Assembly (NCBI RefSeq): GCF_002310815.1
Contig: NZ_CP011032.1
Coordinates: forward strand, 412,001-476,000
DNA length: 64,000 nucleotides
Direction of reading: 5' to 3'
Source of the DNA: Pseudoalteromonas tunicata
GTDB taxonomy: Bacteria > Pseudomonadota > Gammaproteobacteria > Enterobacterales > Alteromonadaceae
The notes under the pieces were generated by a model. It searched no databases and was not told where the DNA came from. It worked only from the letters and a program-made list of their open reading frames with translations. The position numbers were made by a program, and so were the translations under genes. Positions 19,123 through 27,893 of this stretch are shown here, in pieces; position 1 is the stretch's first letter, and every line of letters starts with the position of its first letter.

Positions 19123-19659
19123 ATGGGATCATTACAAGATCAATTGCTTAAATCTGGTTTAACAACTCAGCATAAAATGAAAGTTGCGAAAACCGAAAAA
19201 CGCAAACAACAGCAAAAACAGAAAAAGGGTGCAACCAGCAACCCGTCAGAACTTGCAAAACACATTGAAAAAACGCGCCAAGAACAGCTGAAAAAGGCTG
19301 AAGACCTTAATAAAGCAAAATTAGCTGAACAAAAAGACAAAGAGCAAGTTGCTCGTGTTAAACAAATTCTTGAGCATAATAATCAAGATGGAATACGCGG
19401 TAACGTGACATTTAATTTCACTTATTTGAATAAAATTAAAGAATTAGATGTAAGCCCTGTTACTCAAAAAGCATTAGCTGGTGGCCGCCTAGCGATTTGT
19501 GTATTTGAAGATAAATTTTATGTCTTAGAAGATGGACCGGCACGAAAAATAGCTGAAGTAGATGAAAAATACATTGTCTTTCATGTCACCAGTCAAGAAG
19601 AAAAAGATCAAGACGATCCTTATGCAGAGTTTGAGATCCCTGACGATCTTATTTGGTAA
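19123..19659 (+). CDS. DUF2058 protein (YaiL-like)
   Basis: A 178-residue protein matching the DUF2058/YaiL family, described as nucleoprotein-like. The diagnostic N-terminus is present (MGSLQDQLLKSGL), followed by a long Lys/Gln/Glu-rich coiled region (about 20-90). The globular C-terminal half contains RGNVTFNFTYLNKIKELDV and ends PDDLIW. The highly charged helix suggests RNA or nucleoprotein binding, but the function is not established. A GAGA-type site lies before the ATG. It is monocistronic. Confidence 0.85.
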   Translation: MGSLQDQLLKSGLTTQHKMKVAKTEKRKQQQKQKKGATSNPSELAKHIEKTRQEQLKKAEDLNKAKLAEQKDKEQVARVKQILEHNNQDGIRGNVTFNFTYLNKIKELDVSPVTQKALAGGRLAICVFEDKFYVLEDGPARKIAEVDEKYIVFHVTSQEEKDQDDPYAEFEIPDDLIW

Positions 19660-19828
19660 ATGTGCAGTATAAATGGATTAAGCAGGCCAAGTAGCTAAGC
19701 TCGGCCTTGCGATTAATTCAGTTAAGTTGATATTTTTTGTATAGTTTTATTATCAGAGCTTAACTTTGTTTCAAGTATTAGACTACACTCTAATGCATCT
19801 ACATCCGTCAAACAGAAGAGTAAAAGCA

Positions 19829-20152
19829 ATGAAAAAAATGACAAAGATCTTAGCAGGTACAGCCATTGCAATGGCTGGTTTTATGGCTAATTCAGCTATG
19901 GCTGAAGATGGTGCTGCGTTATACACAGCCAAAGGTTGTATGGCTTGTCATGGTGCAGATGGTAAAGCACCAATTATGCCGCAATATCCAAAACTAGCGG
20001 GTCAAAATAAAGAATACTTAGTAGCGCAAATGAAAGATATTAAATCGGGTGCTCGTGCTAATGGTATGTCTATGGTGATGAAGCCTATGGTTGCCAGTGT
20101 TTCTGATCAAGAGCTCGATGCGATAGCTGCTTATTTAGCAAGTGTAAAATAA
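19829..20152 (+). CDS. Periplasmic cytochrome c (c5/c553 type)
   Basis: I start at ATG 19829, which begins a normal Sec signal peptide (MKKMTKILAGTAIAMAGF, cleavage after AMA). The upstream in-frame TTG would put 21 charged residues in front of it. The mature protein of about 82 residues has one heme-attachment site, Cys37-Met-Ala-Cys40-His41, and a likely axial Met87 in MKPM. Length and the C-terminal DQELDAIAAYLASVK helix fit small class I cytochromes c5/c553, which shuttle electrons to terminal oxidases or peroxidases. A terminator follows, so it is monocistronic. Confidence 0.88.
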   Translation: MKKMTKILAGTAIAMAGFMANSAMAEDGAALYTAKGCMACHGADGKAPIMPQYPKLAGQNKEYLVAQMKDIKSGARANGMSMVMKPMVASVSDQELDAIAAYLASVK

Positions 20153-20179
20153 CAGCTGTGAATTTTGCCTTTATAGTAT

Positions 20180-20205
20180 AAAAGCCACATTTACGTGGCT
20201 TTTTT
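20180..20205 (+). terminator. Rho-independent terminator after cytochrome c
   Basis: The stem AAAAGCCAC / GTGGCTTTT with loop ATTTAC is followed by further T residues, about 30 bases past the stop. Confidence 0.82.
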
Positions 20206-20328
20206 ATTGCGTCAGATCATTGAATGATTTCTTTTCTTATTTTAGACTTCTACACTTCTATTTTTGCAATCAGCTTTAGTTATATAATCGTCCACAATTT
20301 CCAATTAATGTTGCGCTACGAGGAATGT

Positions 20329-21096
20329 ATGTTTGATTTACCTACGTTTAGTTTAAAAGATAAAGTATCAGAACAAGAGTGGAACTTACGTGTAGACTTA
20401 GCGGCGTGTTATCGCTTAGTTGAGCATTTTGGTTGGGGCGATTTAATTTATACTCATTTATCAGCTCGATTGCCTGGCACTGATCATTATTTGGTTAATG
20501 CGTTTGGCCTTAGTTTTGATGAAATTACTGCGTCTAATTTAGTTAAAGTCGATTTAGCGGGTAATGTTATTGATGACACACCTTTTACGATAAATCCCGC
20601 GGGTTTCACTATTCACAGTGCCATTCATGAAGTCCGTGAAGATGCTCATTGTGTCATTCACTTACATACTAAAGAAACCATAGCAGTCGCGACACTCGAA
20701 GCAGGTTTGTTGCCGTACAGTCAATATTCAATGTTTTCGTTGTCTTCATTGGCCTATCACGGTTATGAAGGTTTAGCGGTTAATGCAGATGAGAAAAAGC
20801 GTTTACAAGATGACCTTGGTCTAAATAATCACATGCTTTTGGTTAATCATGGTGGTTTAACGGTTGGCTTAACTATAGGTGATGCATTTATGCGTTTCTA
20901 TGATTTACAAAAAGCCTGTGAAGTTCAATTGTTATTACAATCAACAGGGCAAGCCGCTACATTAGTACCGCAACCGATTTTAGATAATATTTATCAGCAA
21001 GCAAATGTAGTGCATAGCGGAATCACAGGTGGTCAAAAAGCTTGGCCTGCCATGCTGCGCAAAGCCTATCGTTTAGATCCTAGCTTTGTCGCTTAA
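20329..21096 (+). CDS. Class II aldolase/adducin family protein
   Basis: I start at ATG 20329 (255 residues) because GAGGA lies just upstream and the 35 extra residues from the earlier ATG would form an unrelated hydrophobic leader. The class II aldolase fold is recognisable from YTHLSARLPG, VIHLHTKET (metal-binding His111 and His113) and LLVNHGGLTVG. Such enzymes split or epimerise sugar phosphates or act on 2-keto acids with zinc. The next gene, 24 bases downstream, encodes an enolase-superfamily dehydratase, suggesting a sugar-acid pathway. The C-terminal half resembles the non-fuculose branch often seen in such operons. Confidence 0.83.
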   Translation: MFDLPTFSLKDKVSEQEWNLRVDLAACYRLVEHFGWGDLIYTHLSARLPGTDHYLVNAFGLSFDEITASNLVKVDLAGNVIDDTPFTINPAGFTIHSAIHEVREDAHCVIHLHTKETIAVATLEAGLLPYSQYSMFSLSSLAYHGYEGLAVNADEKKRLQDDLGLNNHMLLVNHGGLTVGLTIGDAFMRFYDLQKACEVQLLLQSTGQAATLVPQPILDNIYQQANVVHSGITGGQKAWPAMLRKAYRLDPSFVA

Positions 21097-21120
21097 ACAA
21101 AGCTTAGTTACGGAGTTTTT

Positions 21121-22296
21121 ATGAAAATTATTCGCGTCGAAGTATTTGATATTCATTGTCCAGATAGACCGGCTTGGACTCCGGTATTTGTGCGTATCCA
21201 CACCGACGAAGGTATATCTGGTGTTGGCGAGGCAGGCCTTGCTTATGATTTAGGTCATAGTGCTGCTGCAGCCATGATTAAAGAAATGGCCGAAGCATTT
21301 TTGATTGGTTATGACCCATTTCAAACCGAAAAACTATGGTCACGTATGTTACGTGAAAGTTTTTGGGGTTTAGGCGGTGGTCCGGTAATTTATGCCGCAA
21401 TGAGTGCTATTGATACCGCGCTTTGGGATATTAAAGGTAAAGCGTTAGGCTTGCCGGTATATCAATTACTGGGCGGTAAAGTTAACGATAAATTAAGAAC
21501 TTACGCATCTCAAATTCAATTTGATTGGGACAGTGAATTTAAGGCCCTAGTGCAACCGCAAGAGTATGCAGAAGCGGCGTTAAAAGCGATAGCCGAAGGG
21601 TACGATGCAGTTAAAGTTGACCCAATAATGTATAACAAAGATGGCCAAACTTATTATGACCGCACAAACATTATTTCACGTAGTGAAATGAAGCTTTATC
21701 GTGCTCGAATGCAAGCTATTCGTGAAGCTGTTGGTGATGAAGTAGATATTATTTTTGAATGCCACAGTTTGCCAGGTGCGACTTCAGCAATCCAAATCGG
21801 TGAAATAGCCGAAGAATTTGATTGTATGTTTTACGAAGAACCTGTGAACTATTTAAACCACTCGTTACATGCCAAAGTTGCTGATAAGGTTAAGGTACCG
21901 ATTGCTGGTGGTGAGCGTTTATATAATCGTTGGGGTGTGCGTCCTTACTTTGAAGATCAAAGTATTGATGTCTTACAGCCTGATATTGGTTTATGTGGTG
22001 GTTTTACTGAAACTAAAAAAGTATGTGACTACGCTGATATTTTTGATATTCGTGTTCAAGCGCACGTTTGTGGCGGCCCTGTTGCAACCGCAGCCTCATT
22101 ACATTTAGAAACTGCTATTCCAAACTTTTTAATTCATGAGCACCATACTTATGCGATTAAAAAGTGGAACCGTGAACTATGTTTGCAAGATCCTCAGCCA
22201 AAAAATGGTTTTTTTGAAGTATCAGAAGCGCCAGGTATTGGTATTGAATTGAATGATGAAGTGGTGATGCGCTCGCAGCGTGTTGAAATTAAATAA
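21121..22296 (+). CDS. Mandelate racemase/muconate lactonizing-type sugar-acid dehydratase
   Basis: A 391-residue enolase-superfamily enzyme. The N-terminal capping domain (1-125) is followed by the barrel with the Lys-x-Asp acid/base motif (Lys165, Asp167 in AVKVDP), metal ligands Glu213 (FECHS), Glu239 (YEEP) and Glu265 (GGERLY), and the general-base His315 (QAHVCGGP). This set is typical of sugar-acid dehydratases (galactonate, gluconate or fuconate type). The substrate cannot be fixed by eye. The neighbouring aldolase, amidohydrolase (lactonase-like) and SDR support a sugar acid. GGAG lies before the ATG. Confidence 0.87.
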   Translation: MKIIRVEVFDIHCPDRPAWTPVFVRIHTDEGISGVGEAGLAYDLGHSAAAAMIKEMAEAFLIGYDPFQTEKLWSRMLRESFWGLGGGPVIYAAMSAIDTALWDIKGKALGLPVYQLLGGKVNDKLRTYASQIQFDWDSEFKALVQPQEYAEAALKAIAEGYDAVKVDPIMYNKDGQTYYDRTNIISRSEMKLYRARMQAIREAVGDEVDIIFECHSLPGATSAIQIGEIAEEFDCMFYEEPVNYLNHSLHAKVADKVKVPIAGGERLYNRWGVRPYFEDQSIDVLQPDIGLCGGFTETKKVCDYADIFDIRVQAHVCGGPVATAASLHLETAIPNFLIHEHHTYAIKKWNRELCLQDPQPKNGFFEVSEAPGIGIELNDEVVMRSQRVEIK

Positions 22297-22321
22297 CCTG
22301 CTAATGCATTGAGTAACATTT

Positions 22322-22348
22322 AAAAGCCAAACTTATTGTTTGGCTTTT
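22322..22348. terminator. Bidirectional terminator between convergent genes
   Basis: AAAAGCCAAAC / GTTTGGCTTTT with a 5-base loop lies between the dehydratase (plus) and the amidohydrolase (minus), with A and T runs on both sides. Confidence 0.85.
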
Positions 22349-22352
22349 TACT

Positions 22353-23213
22353 TTAGATTAGTTGATATAAATGTAATGCAGTATCGTGGCTCATTGCTTG
22401 CCAAGTGTCGGCCAATAAACTGAGTGCTTGGTAGTCTTGCCACACCTTTAAGTAAGATTTACTGAATAAGCAAAGTGGAAAGTTACTAGCAAACATCAAC
22501 CGATTTGCTGAAAAGTGTAGTAATAGCGTATCAACAATATTTTGTAGCCAAACTGCTTGATAACCTCGATCAGCCATTTCAAAACCAGATACTTTAAGCC
22601 AAATATTTGGCACTGTTGTGATAATCGCCAAGTTTGCTTGCCATGCATCAAAGGTCTCTTGAGTAACTAAACCAGCATGATTAATCACACATTTTAAGTT
22701 GGGTATCGTTTTACAGTATTGCACTAGCTGGTGGCAGATTGGGGTCTGTGCTAATTCAAATTGCGCTTCAAAAATCAAATTGTGGCTAGCTAATAGGGTT
22801 AAATTACTCGCCACATTGGGTGCGAGTAAACGAGTTGCATCTTCACCTTCGGTAATATCACGGATCCCCGCCAACGTAGTATAGTGAGTCAGGTTTGCAA
22901 GTGCTTTTTTAAAGTCCCCAGTCGGTTGAGTAATATCAAGGTAGGCAATAGCTCGATAAGCGATATGTTTAATACTTTGAGATAAATACTCGAGTTCACG
23001 GCAAGGGTAATGATTATCGAATCCAGCTTCAATATGAACAAAGCCTTTGAGTTTAAAACGAGCGTCTAAATACAAGTCATCAGATGAAAAGTCACGTTGA
23101 ATGAGGCTTTTATCGTTCCAAAAAGGTGGATTTTCGCTTTTTAACCAGTGGTAATTACCCTCATTGAGTGCAAAAAAATGTAAATGAGGATCAATAATTA
23201 CTCTTTCAGTCAC
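22353..23213 (-). CDS. Amidohydrolase 2 family lactonase-like protein
   Basis: A 286-residue metal-dependent TIM-barrel hydrolase of the COG3618 type, which includes L-fuconolactonase and 4-sulfomuconolactone hydrolase. The N-terminal His-x-His is visible (His10, His12 in DPHLHFF), with further histidines in FVHIEAGFD and CVINHAGLV and a late Asp/Asn region (LMFASNFPLC, where many relatives have GSDWP). It starts with GTG 14 bases after the SDR stop, with AAGGA upstream, so it forms an operon with the SDR. A role in opening a sugar lactone is inferred from family and neighbours. Confidence 0.78.
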   Translation of the reverse strand: MTERVIIDPHLHFFALNEGNYHWLKSENPPFWNDKSLIQRDFSSDDLYLDARFKLKGFVHIEAGFDNHYPCRELEYLSQSIKHIAYRAIAYLDITQPTGDFKKALANLTHYTTLAGIRDITEGEDATRLLAPNVASNLTLLASHNLIFEAQFELAQTPICHQLVQYCKTIPNLKCVINHAGLVTQETFDAWQANLAIITTVPNIWLKVSGFEMADRGYQAVWLQNIVDTLLLHFSANRLMFASNFPLCLFSKSYLKVWQDYQALSLLADTWQAMSHDTALHLYQLI

Positions 23214-23227
23214 AGTGACAATCCTTG

Positions 23228-23956
23228 TTATTGTGCGGTGTAACCACCATCAATCACTTGCAAACTACCGGTAATAAAACTTGCGGCATCGCTTGCTAAA
23301 AAGGCTACTAAATTAGCTACTTCTTGTGGTTGGCCTAATCGTCCAAGAGGTTGCAAAGCGGCTTCTTCTTGATGAATTTGCTGTTTATTTGCCCCAGATT
23401 TGGCGCAGTAATTATCAATAGCTGCATGATAAAGTGGTGTTTCTATGGTACCTGGGCAAACTGCATTGGCACGAATATTAAACTGGGCATAATCTAACGC
23501 TGTGGTTTTAGCGATTGATGCCAGAGCTGCCTTTGATAAGTTATATGCAAATGAATTTCGTTTTGCGATTAATGCTTGATCGGATGAAATTAGGATAATT
23601 GAGCCATTTTTTTGCGCTTTCATACTCGGTAGTGTGGCTTTGATTGCAGCATAAGCACCTTTAACATTGAGGCTAAAGATTCTATCGAGCTCGTGCTCAG
23701 AGGTATTTTCAATGGTTGCACTAAAGTGCACACCAGCATTTGAAACCAAACAATCAATGCGACTTGTTTTGATGGCAATAGCTTCGATAGCGTGAGTGAC
23801 CTCAGCAACCTGGCTAACATCACAAGGGACAAAAAAACCAACATCACTTGGGGTGATGTCTAAGTTATATACTTGATAGTCTTGTGCTAAAAGAGTTTGC
23901 ACAATCGCTAACCCTATACCTTTAGAACCACCTGTTACCACAGCTACTTTATTCAT
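23228..23956 (-). CDS. Short-chain dehydrogenase/reductase (sugar dehydrogenase-like)
   Basis: A 242-residue classical SDR with cofactor motif TGGSKGIG (8-15), NAG motif (SNAGVHFSA), catalytic Ser124 or Ser125, Tyr138 and Lys142 (AYNLSKAAL) and C-terminal GSLQVIDGGYTAQ. An acidic residue after the second strand (NLDIT) suggests NAD preference. It is the first gene of the minus-strand pair with the lactonase-like amidohydrolase. A dehydrogenase making a sugar lactone or oxidising a deoxy-keto acid would fit, as in L-fucose pathways. This is inference. Confidence 0.82.
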   Translation of the reverse strand: MNKVAVVTGGSKGIGLAIVQTLLAQDYQVYNLDITPSDVGFFVPCDVSQVAEVTHAIEAIAIKTSRIDCLVSNAGVHFSATIENTSEHELDRIFSLNVKGAYAAIKATLPSMKAQKNGSIILISSDQALIAKRNSFAYNLSKAALASIAKTTALDYAQFNIRANAVCPGTIETPLYHAAIDNYCAKSGANKQQIHQEEAALQPLGRLGQPQEVANLVAFLASDAASFITGSLQVIDGGYTAQ

Positions 23957-23980
23957 AATTTAAATCTTGCTTACGTTTAA

Positions 23981-24010
23981 AAAAGTAAGCCAAAGTGAAC
24001 ACTTTGGCTT
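23981..24010 (-). terminator. Rho-independent terminator after slyD
   Basis: An 11-base perfect inverted repeat (AAGCCAAAGTG / CACTTTGGCTT, loop AA) lies 8 bases past the slyD stop. An A-run on the left gives a T-run on the minus strand. Confidence 0.78.
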
Positions 24011-24017
24011 AACAATA

Positions 24018-24497
24018 CTAGTGGCCACAACCGCCAGTACCATGCACGTGGCCATGGCTTAGTTCTTCTTCAGTGGCTTCACGAACTGATACGATTTCAA
24101 CGGCAAATGTCAGTGTTTTACCCGCAAAAGGATGGTTTAAATCACAATCTGCATTAAAACGACCCACTTTAACAATCGTTACTTGATGGCGGCCTTGGTT
24201 AGATTCAACGATGGCAGTCATGCCTGGTTTCCATACTTTAGCACCTTGAAGATGTTTTAATGGAATGCGTTGCATCGCATCGTCACGACGCTCACCGTAT
24301 GACTCTTCAGGAGTTAATGTCACTTCGAATTTGTCGCCGACGTTTTTACCTTCTATGGCATTTTCAAGGCCAGGTAACATGCTACCTTGGCCGTGTAAGT
24401 AAACTAATGGCTCAGTTTTAGTGCTAGTTTCGATTTGTTCACCAGCTTCGCTTAGGGTGTAGTGAAATTCAACTACAGAATTTTTAGTAATAGACAT
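24018..24497 (-). CDS. slyD: FKBP-type peptidyl-prolyl isomerase SlyD
   Basis: A 159-residue SlyD-family prolyl isomerase and metallochaperone. The split FKBP domain (FHYTLSEAGEQIETS and PLVYLHGQGSMLPGLENAIEG) encloses the chaperone flap. The C-terminus carries a short His/Cys/Gly metal-binding tail (GHVHGTGGCGH), shorter than in E. coli SlyD. Cytoplasmic; it helps protein folding and nickel delivery. It is monocistronic with its own terminator. Confidence 0.93.
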   Translation of the reverse strand: MSITKNSVVEFHYTLSEAGEQIETSTKTEPLVYLHGQGSMLPGLENAIEGKNVGDKFEVTLTPEESYGERRDDAMQRIPLKHLQGAKVWKPGMTAIVESNQGRHQVTIVKVGRFNADCDLNHPFAGKTLTFAVEIVSVREATEEELSHGHVHGTGGCGH

Positions 24498-24558
24498 GTG
24501 TATTCTCTTCGTTAGACAGGCAATAAGTGTACTAGAAAGCGATTTAATAACGAAGTAT

Positions 24559-26115
24559 CTAGCGTGGATTAATGCTATTTTGCCCGCGAATTAGCCATGT
24601 TGGAGTATTTAATACGCTATTTTGCTCAGTGATGTTAATAGTATCGGTGGGACGATTTTGCTCAAGCCAAATGGTAAGGATTTTTCCTTGTTTTAAGATG
24701 CTTTTGGCTTTTAAGTTGTTCCATTTAGCCAGCTCTTGATAATTAACGTCATATAAGCGACTAATTTCCCATAAGGTATCACCAGGCTTAACTTTGTAAT
24801 TGATGCTTACTTTGATTTTTTCCGGAGCTTCTGCGCGAACGATAAAAGGACTAATTTGATAATCGACCATTAGTTGAATCGGTTTTTGTATTGGCAGTTG
24901 TAATACTTGACCAATTTTTATGGTGTCTGAACTTAATTGGTTTAACTGCTTGAGCTCTTTAATGCTGCTATTAAATTGTTTGGCTAGTTGGTAAAGCGAG
25001 TCATGCTTTTTTACTTGGTAATGATCCATACCAAGCATGTCAGCTTTGATGTGCTGGCGTTTATCAAAATAAGGAGCTTTTTCAATTGGAATTTGTAGAG
25101 TGTGAGGCCCATTTAAAGCACTTTTATCACCTAAATAGGCAGGATTTAAGTGATACAAAGTGCGCATATCGGTTTTTGTTAATTTAGCAGCGATAAGGAC
25201 ATCAAATTGCTGGCCAAAATCAACGGTTACAGTCGTTGGTTTATTAGCAATTACGGGCCATTTTTTATGTGCATTTTGTTTTGCAAGTGCGGCTAAGGCG
25301 AGTAATTTTGGTACGTAATTGGTGGTTTCGGTGGGTAAGCTTAATGACCAAAAGTCGTTTTTTTTGCGTAGTTTTTTATTTTTATTTATCGCTTTATCAA
25401 CACGGCCTTCACCGCTGTTATACGCAGCAATACTCAGCAGCCAATCGCCACGATACTTTTTGTTCAAATACTGTAAGTAATCAAGTGCCGCTAAGGTCGC
25501 TTGATGGGGGTCGAGCCTTGCGTCATACCAAGGTTCTATATTGAGTTCAAAATGTTTTGCGGTAGTGGGCATCAGCTGCCAAATTCCAGCGGCTCCTTGG
25601 GATGAGAATGCTTTCGCATCAAAGTCACTTTCAACAATAGGTAGTAAGGCGAGCTCTAAAGGTAATTTTCGGCGCTCTATTTCTTGCACTATATGATAGA
25701 GAAATGGCTCGGCGCGTTTGCTCACGGTATCCATATAGTTCGGGTGACTTAAGTACCAATTTTTTCGTTCATTTATTTGCTTTTGTTTTGGGATAGGTAA
25801 AACAAATTGCATGGTAATGCGTTGCCATAAGTTGTCGACTTGATAGGGTAAAACGGTTTTTTTTGTCGGTTTGAGAGGTTTTTTTGCAAGCACTTGTTTT
25901 TTTTGTGGCTCGATATTTGAGCTCAAGGGCATATCCTGAACTGGTGCATGCGCTTCTGATTGCTGAATAATTGGCATTGGTTGCACGTCTAAATAAGCGG
26001 TACTTACAACAGGTGATTCTTCTTTTTTGGCTTGTGTGAGTGTTTGGCAAGCTGCCAGTGTTGTAAGGCTAGTGCTAATTACAATCGCATTTCTAAGAGT
26101 TAGCAATGTTGTCAT
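24559..26115 (-). CDS. mltD: Membrane-bound lytic murein transglycosylase D
   Basis: A 518-residue lipoprotein (lipobox LAAC, Cys23) that cleaves the glycan strand of peptidoglycan to 1,6-anhydro ends. The SLT domain has the catalytic Glu162 in LLPIVESDFD and the GAAGIWQLMP and YNSGEGRV motifs. Two C-terminal LysM modules are visible (starting at HYQVKKHDSL and NYKVKPGDTL), matching the MltD layout. A Lys/Pro/Gln-rich linker follows the lipobox. GGAG lies upstream of the ATG. It precedes a metallo-beta-lactamase-fold gene but is separated from it by 69 bases. Confidence 0.93.
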   Translation of the reverse strand: MTTLLTLRNAIVISTSLTTLAACQTLTQAKKEESPVVSTAYLDVQPMPIIQQSEAHAPVQDMPLSSNIEPQKKQVLAKKPLKPTKKTVLPYQVDNLWQRITMQFVLPIPKQKQINERKNWYLSHPNYMDTVSKRAEPFLYHIVQEIERRKLPLELALLPIVESDFDAKAFSSQGAAGIWQLMPTTAKHFELNIEPWYDARLDPHQATLAALDYLQYLNKKYRGDWLLSIAAYNSGEGRVDKAINKNKKLRKKNDFWSLSLPTETTNYVPKLLALAALAKQNAHKKWPVIANKPTTVTVDFGQQFDVLIAAKLTKTDMRTLYHLNPAYLGDKSALNGPHTLQIPIEKAPYFDKRQHIKADMLGMDHYQVKKHDSLYQLAKQFNSSIKELKQLNQLSSDTIKIGQVLQLPIQKPIQLMVDYQISPFIVRAEAPEKIKVSINYKVKPGDTLWEISRLYDVNYQELAKWNNLKAKSILKQGKILTIWLEQNRPTDTINITEQNSVLNTPTWLIRGQNSINPR

Positions 26116-26184
26116 AAATAATACTCCATGGCCAATTGCTAACCCTAAGCTTAGTGCAAGTTGAGTTTTTTGCTGCTTTAGCGA

Positions 26185-27207
26185 TTAATTTGTTGGTAGC
26201 AGTACTTGCTTGGCTGCTTGTTTTAGGCCCGTTTCAACAAACATGCGATAGGCTTTTTCATCAAGCTCTGTTTTCACTAATGTAGCTTTTTCATTAAAAT
26301 CAAAGCTTTGAATTAACTTTTCAGGTGGCCAATTTTCTGATGCCGCTTTATTAGCATGAGCTTGTAAGGCACTTAAAAAATCGTGTGTTGTGGTTAAACT
26401 GTTGACTGTGGTGATATCGCCGTGACCTGGGATCAGTTTCGTTGCAGGTAAAGTCTGTAGAGTTTTAAGGGTCTGTAGCCAAGTGATTAATATGCCTTCG
26501 CCCGCATAGGGGAGGACATCACCCACATCGCCACTGAGTAAGAGTTTACTATTTGGTAGATAAACGATTAAATCTCCCGCGCTATGAGCAGTAACAGGAA
26601 TTAATTCAATAGGGTAATCCCCTAAATTGAGTGTAGTTTGTTGTTCAACCTCAACGGTAGGTCGCTGCAAAGTTAATTGTTGCCAACGTTTGACGCGTTC
26701 TTTCGCTTTGGTAATTTTGTCATGCCAGATTACTTGTTGTTCAGGCTCAAGTTGCTCCATACGTTTTTCATTTAATGCAACGCTTTTAGAAAAGGTTGTT
26801 AATTTGTCGCTTAAGGCTTGTTGATACTGAGTAAATAGGTGGCTCACCTTACTGTGGGTGATAAGTTTTGCATCAGGAAATGCATGTTGTAAAACGGCCA
26901 TTCCAAGGAGGTGATCATCGTGAGGATGACTGGCAATTAAATAACAAACAGGTTGTGTAAATTGAGTTTTTATTTGGCTCGCCATTAGTTCGACTTGACT
27001 AAAATCACCGCTGGCATCAAAAATGGCAAGGCATTCCTTGCCGGCTAAAATGACTTGATTTGAATCGAAGTATATTAATCTTTCAGCTTGTTTAATAAAG
27101 GTAATATTGGCGTCAACGGCTTGCCAAGTGACCTCGGCGGCAGCTCGCAAAGTAAAAGTGAGGCTGAAAAAGCCCAATAACAGAGTAAGTGTTTTAGTAG
27201 ATTTCAT
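26185..27207 (-). CDS. Secreted metallo-beta-lactamase-fold hydrolase
   Basis: A 340-residue protein with an N-terminal signal peptide (about 1-24) and a metallo-beta-lactamase fold. The zinc motif His94-x-His96-x-Asp98-His99 is present in ASHPHDDHLLG, with a second ligand region HSAGDLIVYL and a late GHG (IPGHGDITTV). This branch (SoxH/quinoprotein-relay-like) is not a confirmed beta-lactamase, and a thioester or other ester is an equally likely substrate. The next gene on the same strand in the transcription direction is mltD. The upstream small membrane protein ends 9 bases before its start, so the two may form an operon. Confidence 0.8.
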   Translation of the reverse strand: MKSTKTLTLLLGFFSLTFTLRAAAEVTWQAVDANITFIKQAERLIYFDSNQVILAGKECLAIFDASGDFSQVELMASQIKTQFTQPVCYLIASHPHDDHLLGMAVLQHAFPDAKLITHSKVSHLFTQYQQALSDKLTTFSKSVALNEKRMEQLEPEQQVIWHDKITKAKERVKRWQQLTLQRPTVEVEQQTTLNLGDYPIELIPVTAHSAGDLIVYLPNSKLLLSGDVGDVLPYAGEGILITWLQTLKTLQTLPATKLIPGHGDITTVNSLTTTHDFLSALQAHANKAASENWPPEKLIQSFDFNEKATLVKTELDEKAYRMFVETGLKQAAKQVLLPTN

Positions 27208-27216
27208 TTAAAGGCT

Positions 27217-27528
27217 TCATTCAAAAAGAGTCAAAATAGAGTAAGGAGATGTAGCTAAAATAAAGGGGATTAAAATAAATAAACCAGCCATAAAAAAATA
27301 CAGTACTAGGCGTTTGTTATCTTGATTTTTAAAATTTATTAACGCAAAACCATAAATGATACAACCCATTATGAGCAGTAAGCCCATTAATTGTAGTCTT
27401 CTTAAGTTTGACGGGTTTTCGATGTTCAGTAATGTTGCAAAAACAGAGGCATCGTTAATAAAAATGGTCAGCAAAATCATACTGACCAATATAAATTTTA
27501 TCCCTAAAATGCGATTCGCAGAGACCAT
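27217..27528 (-). CDS. Small hypothetical membrane protein, 103 aa
   Basis: A 103-residue protein with three predicted membrane helices (about 8-30, 43-65 and 74-96) and no recognised domain. It ends nine bases before the metallo-beta-lactamase-fold gene. It occupies the region downstream of zapA where 6S RNA is often found in other gammaproteobacteria. ATG 27528 has a weak ribosome-binding site. Confidence 0.55.
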   Translation of the reverse strand: MVSANRILGIKFILVSMILLTIFINDASVFATLLNIENPSNLRRLQLMGLLLIMGCIIYGFALINFKNQDNKRLVLYFFMAGLFILIPFILATSPYSILTLFE

Positions 27529-27611
27529 AAAAATTGCTGGTTGGTTAAAAAGAATACTCTTTTTAAATTATTTTAGGGACGATTACTAGCGAAACTTTAG
27601 ATTGTGTGAAT

Positions 27612-27893
27612 TTAAAGCGAGTGAGTAACTTTGTTGAGTAACAAGCTGAGGCTTTTTTGTTGCAACTGTAATTTTTCATCTGCAACCATCATTTCATGGC
27701 TCAAGTTCAGTGCGACCATCAGTAAGAGGCGTTCATTATTTCTGATGCCACTGCGTTGTCTAATGTCCTCAAGTTTATTATTGAGTAATTGAGCCGCTTG
27801 ACGTAAAGCGTCTTCTTGACCTTGAGGGCATGCAAACTGATGCTGCTGCCCTAAGATCTCAACAACGATACCTTTCGGATCGTGCTCTGACAT
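27612..27893 (-). CDS. zapA: Cell division protein ZapA
   Basis: A 93-residue ZapA-family protein that binds and bundles FtsZ at the Z ring. The N-terminal strand region VEILGQQHQFACPQGQEDAL and the long C-terminal dimerisation helix (RLLLMVALNLSHEMM) are typical. Its ATG shares one base with the stop of the ZapB-like gene upstream, so the two are coupled. No 6S RNA-sized space follows it here. Confidence 0.92.
   Translation of the reverse strand: MSEHDPKGIVVEILGQQHQFACPQGQEDALRQAAQLLNNKLEDIRQRSGIRNNERLLLMVALNLSHEMMVADEKLQLQQKSLSLLLNKVTHSL

Noticed and set aside
26185..27207. A true beta-lactamase
   Set aside because: The zinc motif is shared across the whole metallo-beta-lactamase fold. 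No residue specific to beta-lactam hydrolysis can be recognised.
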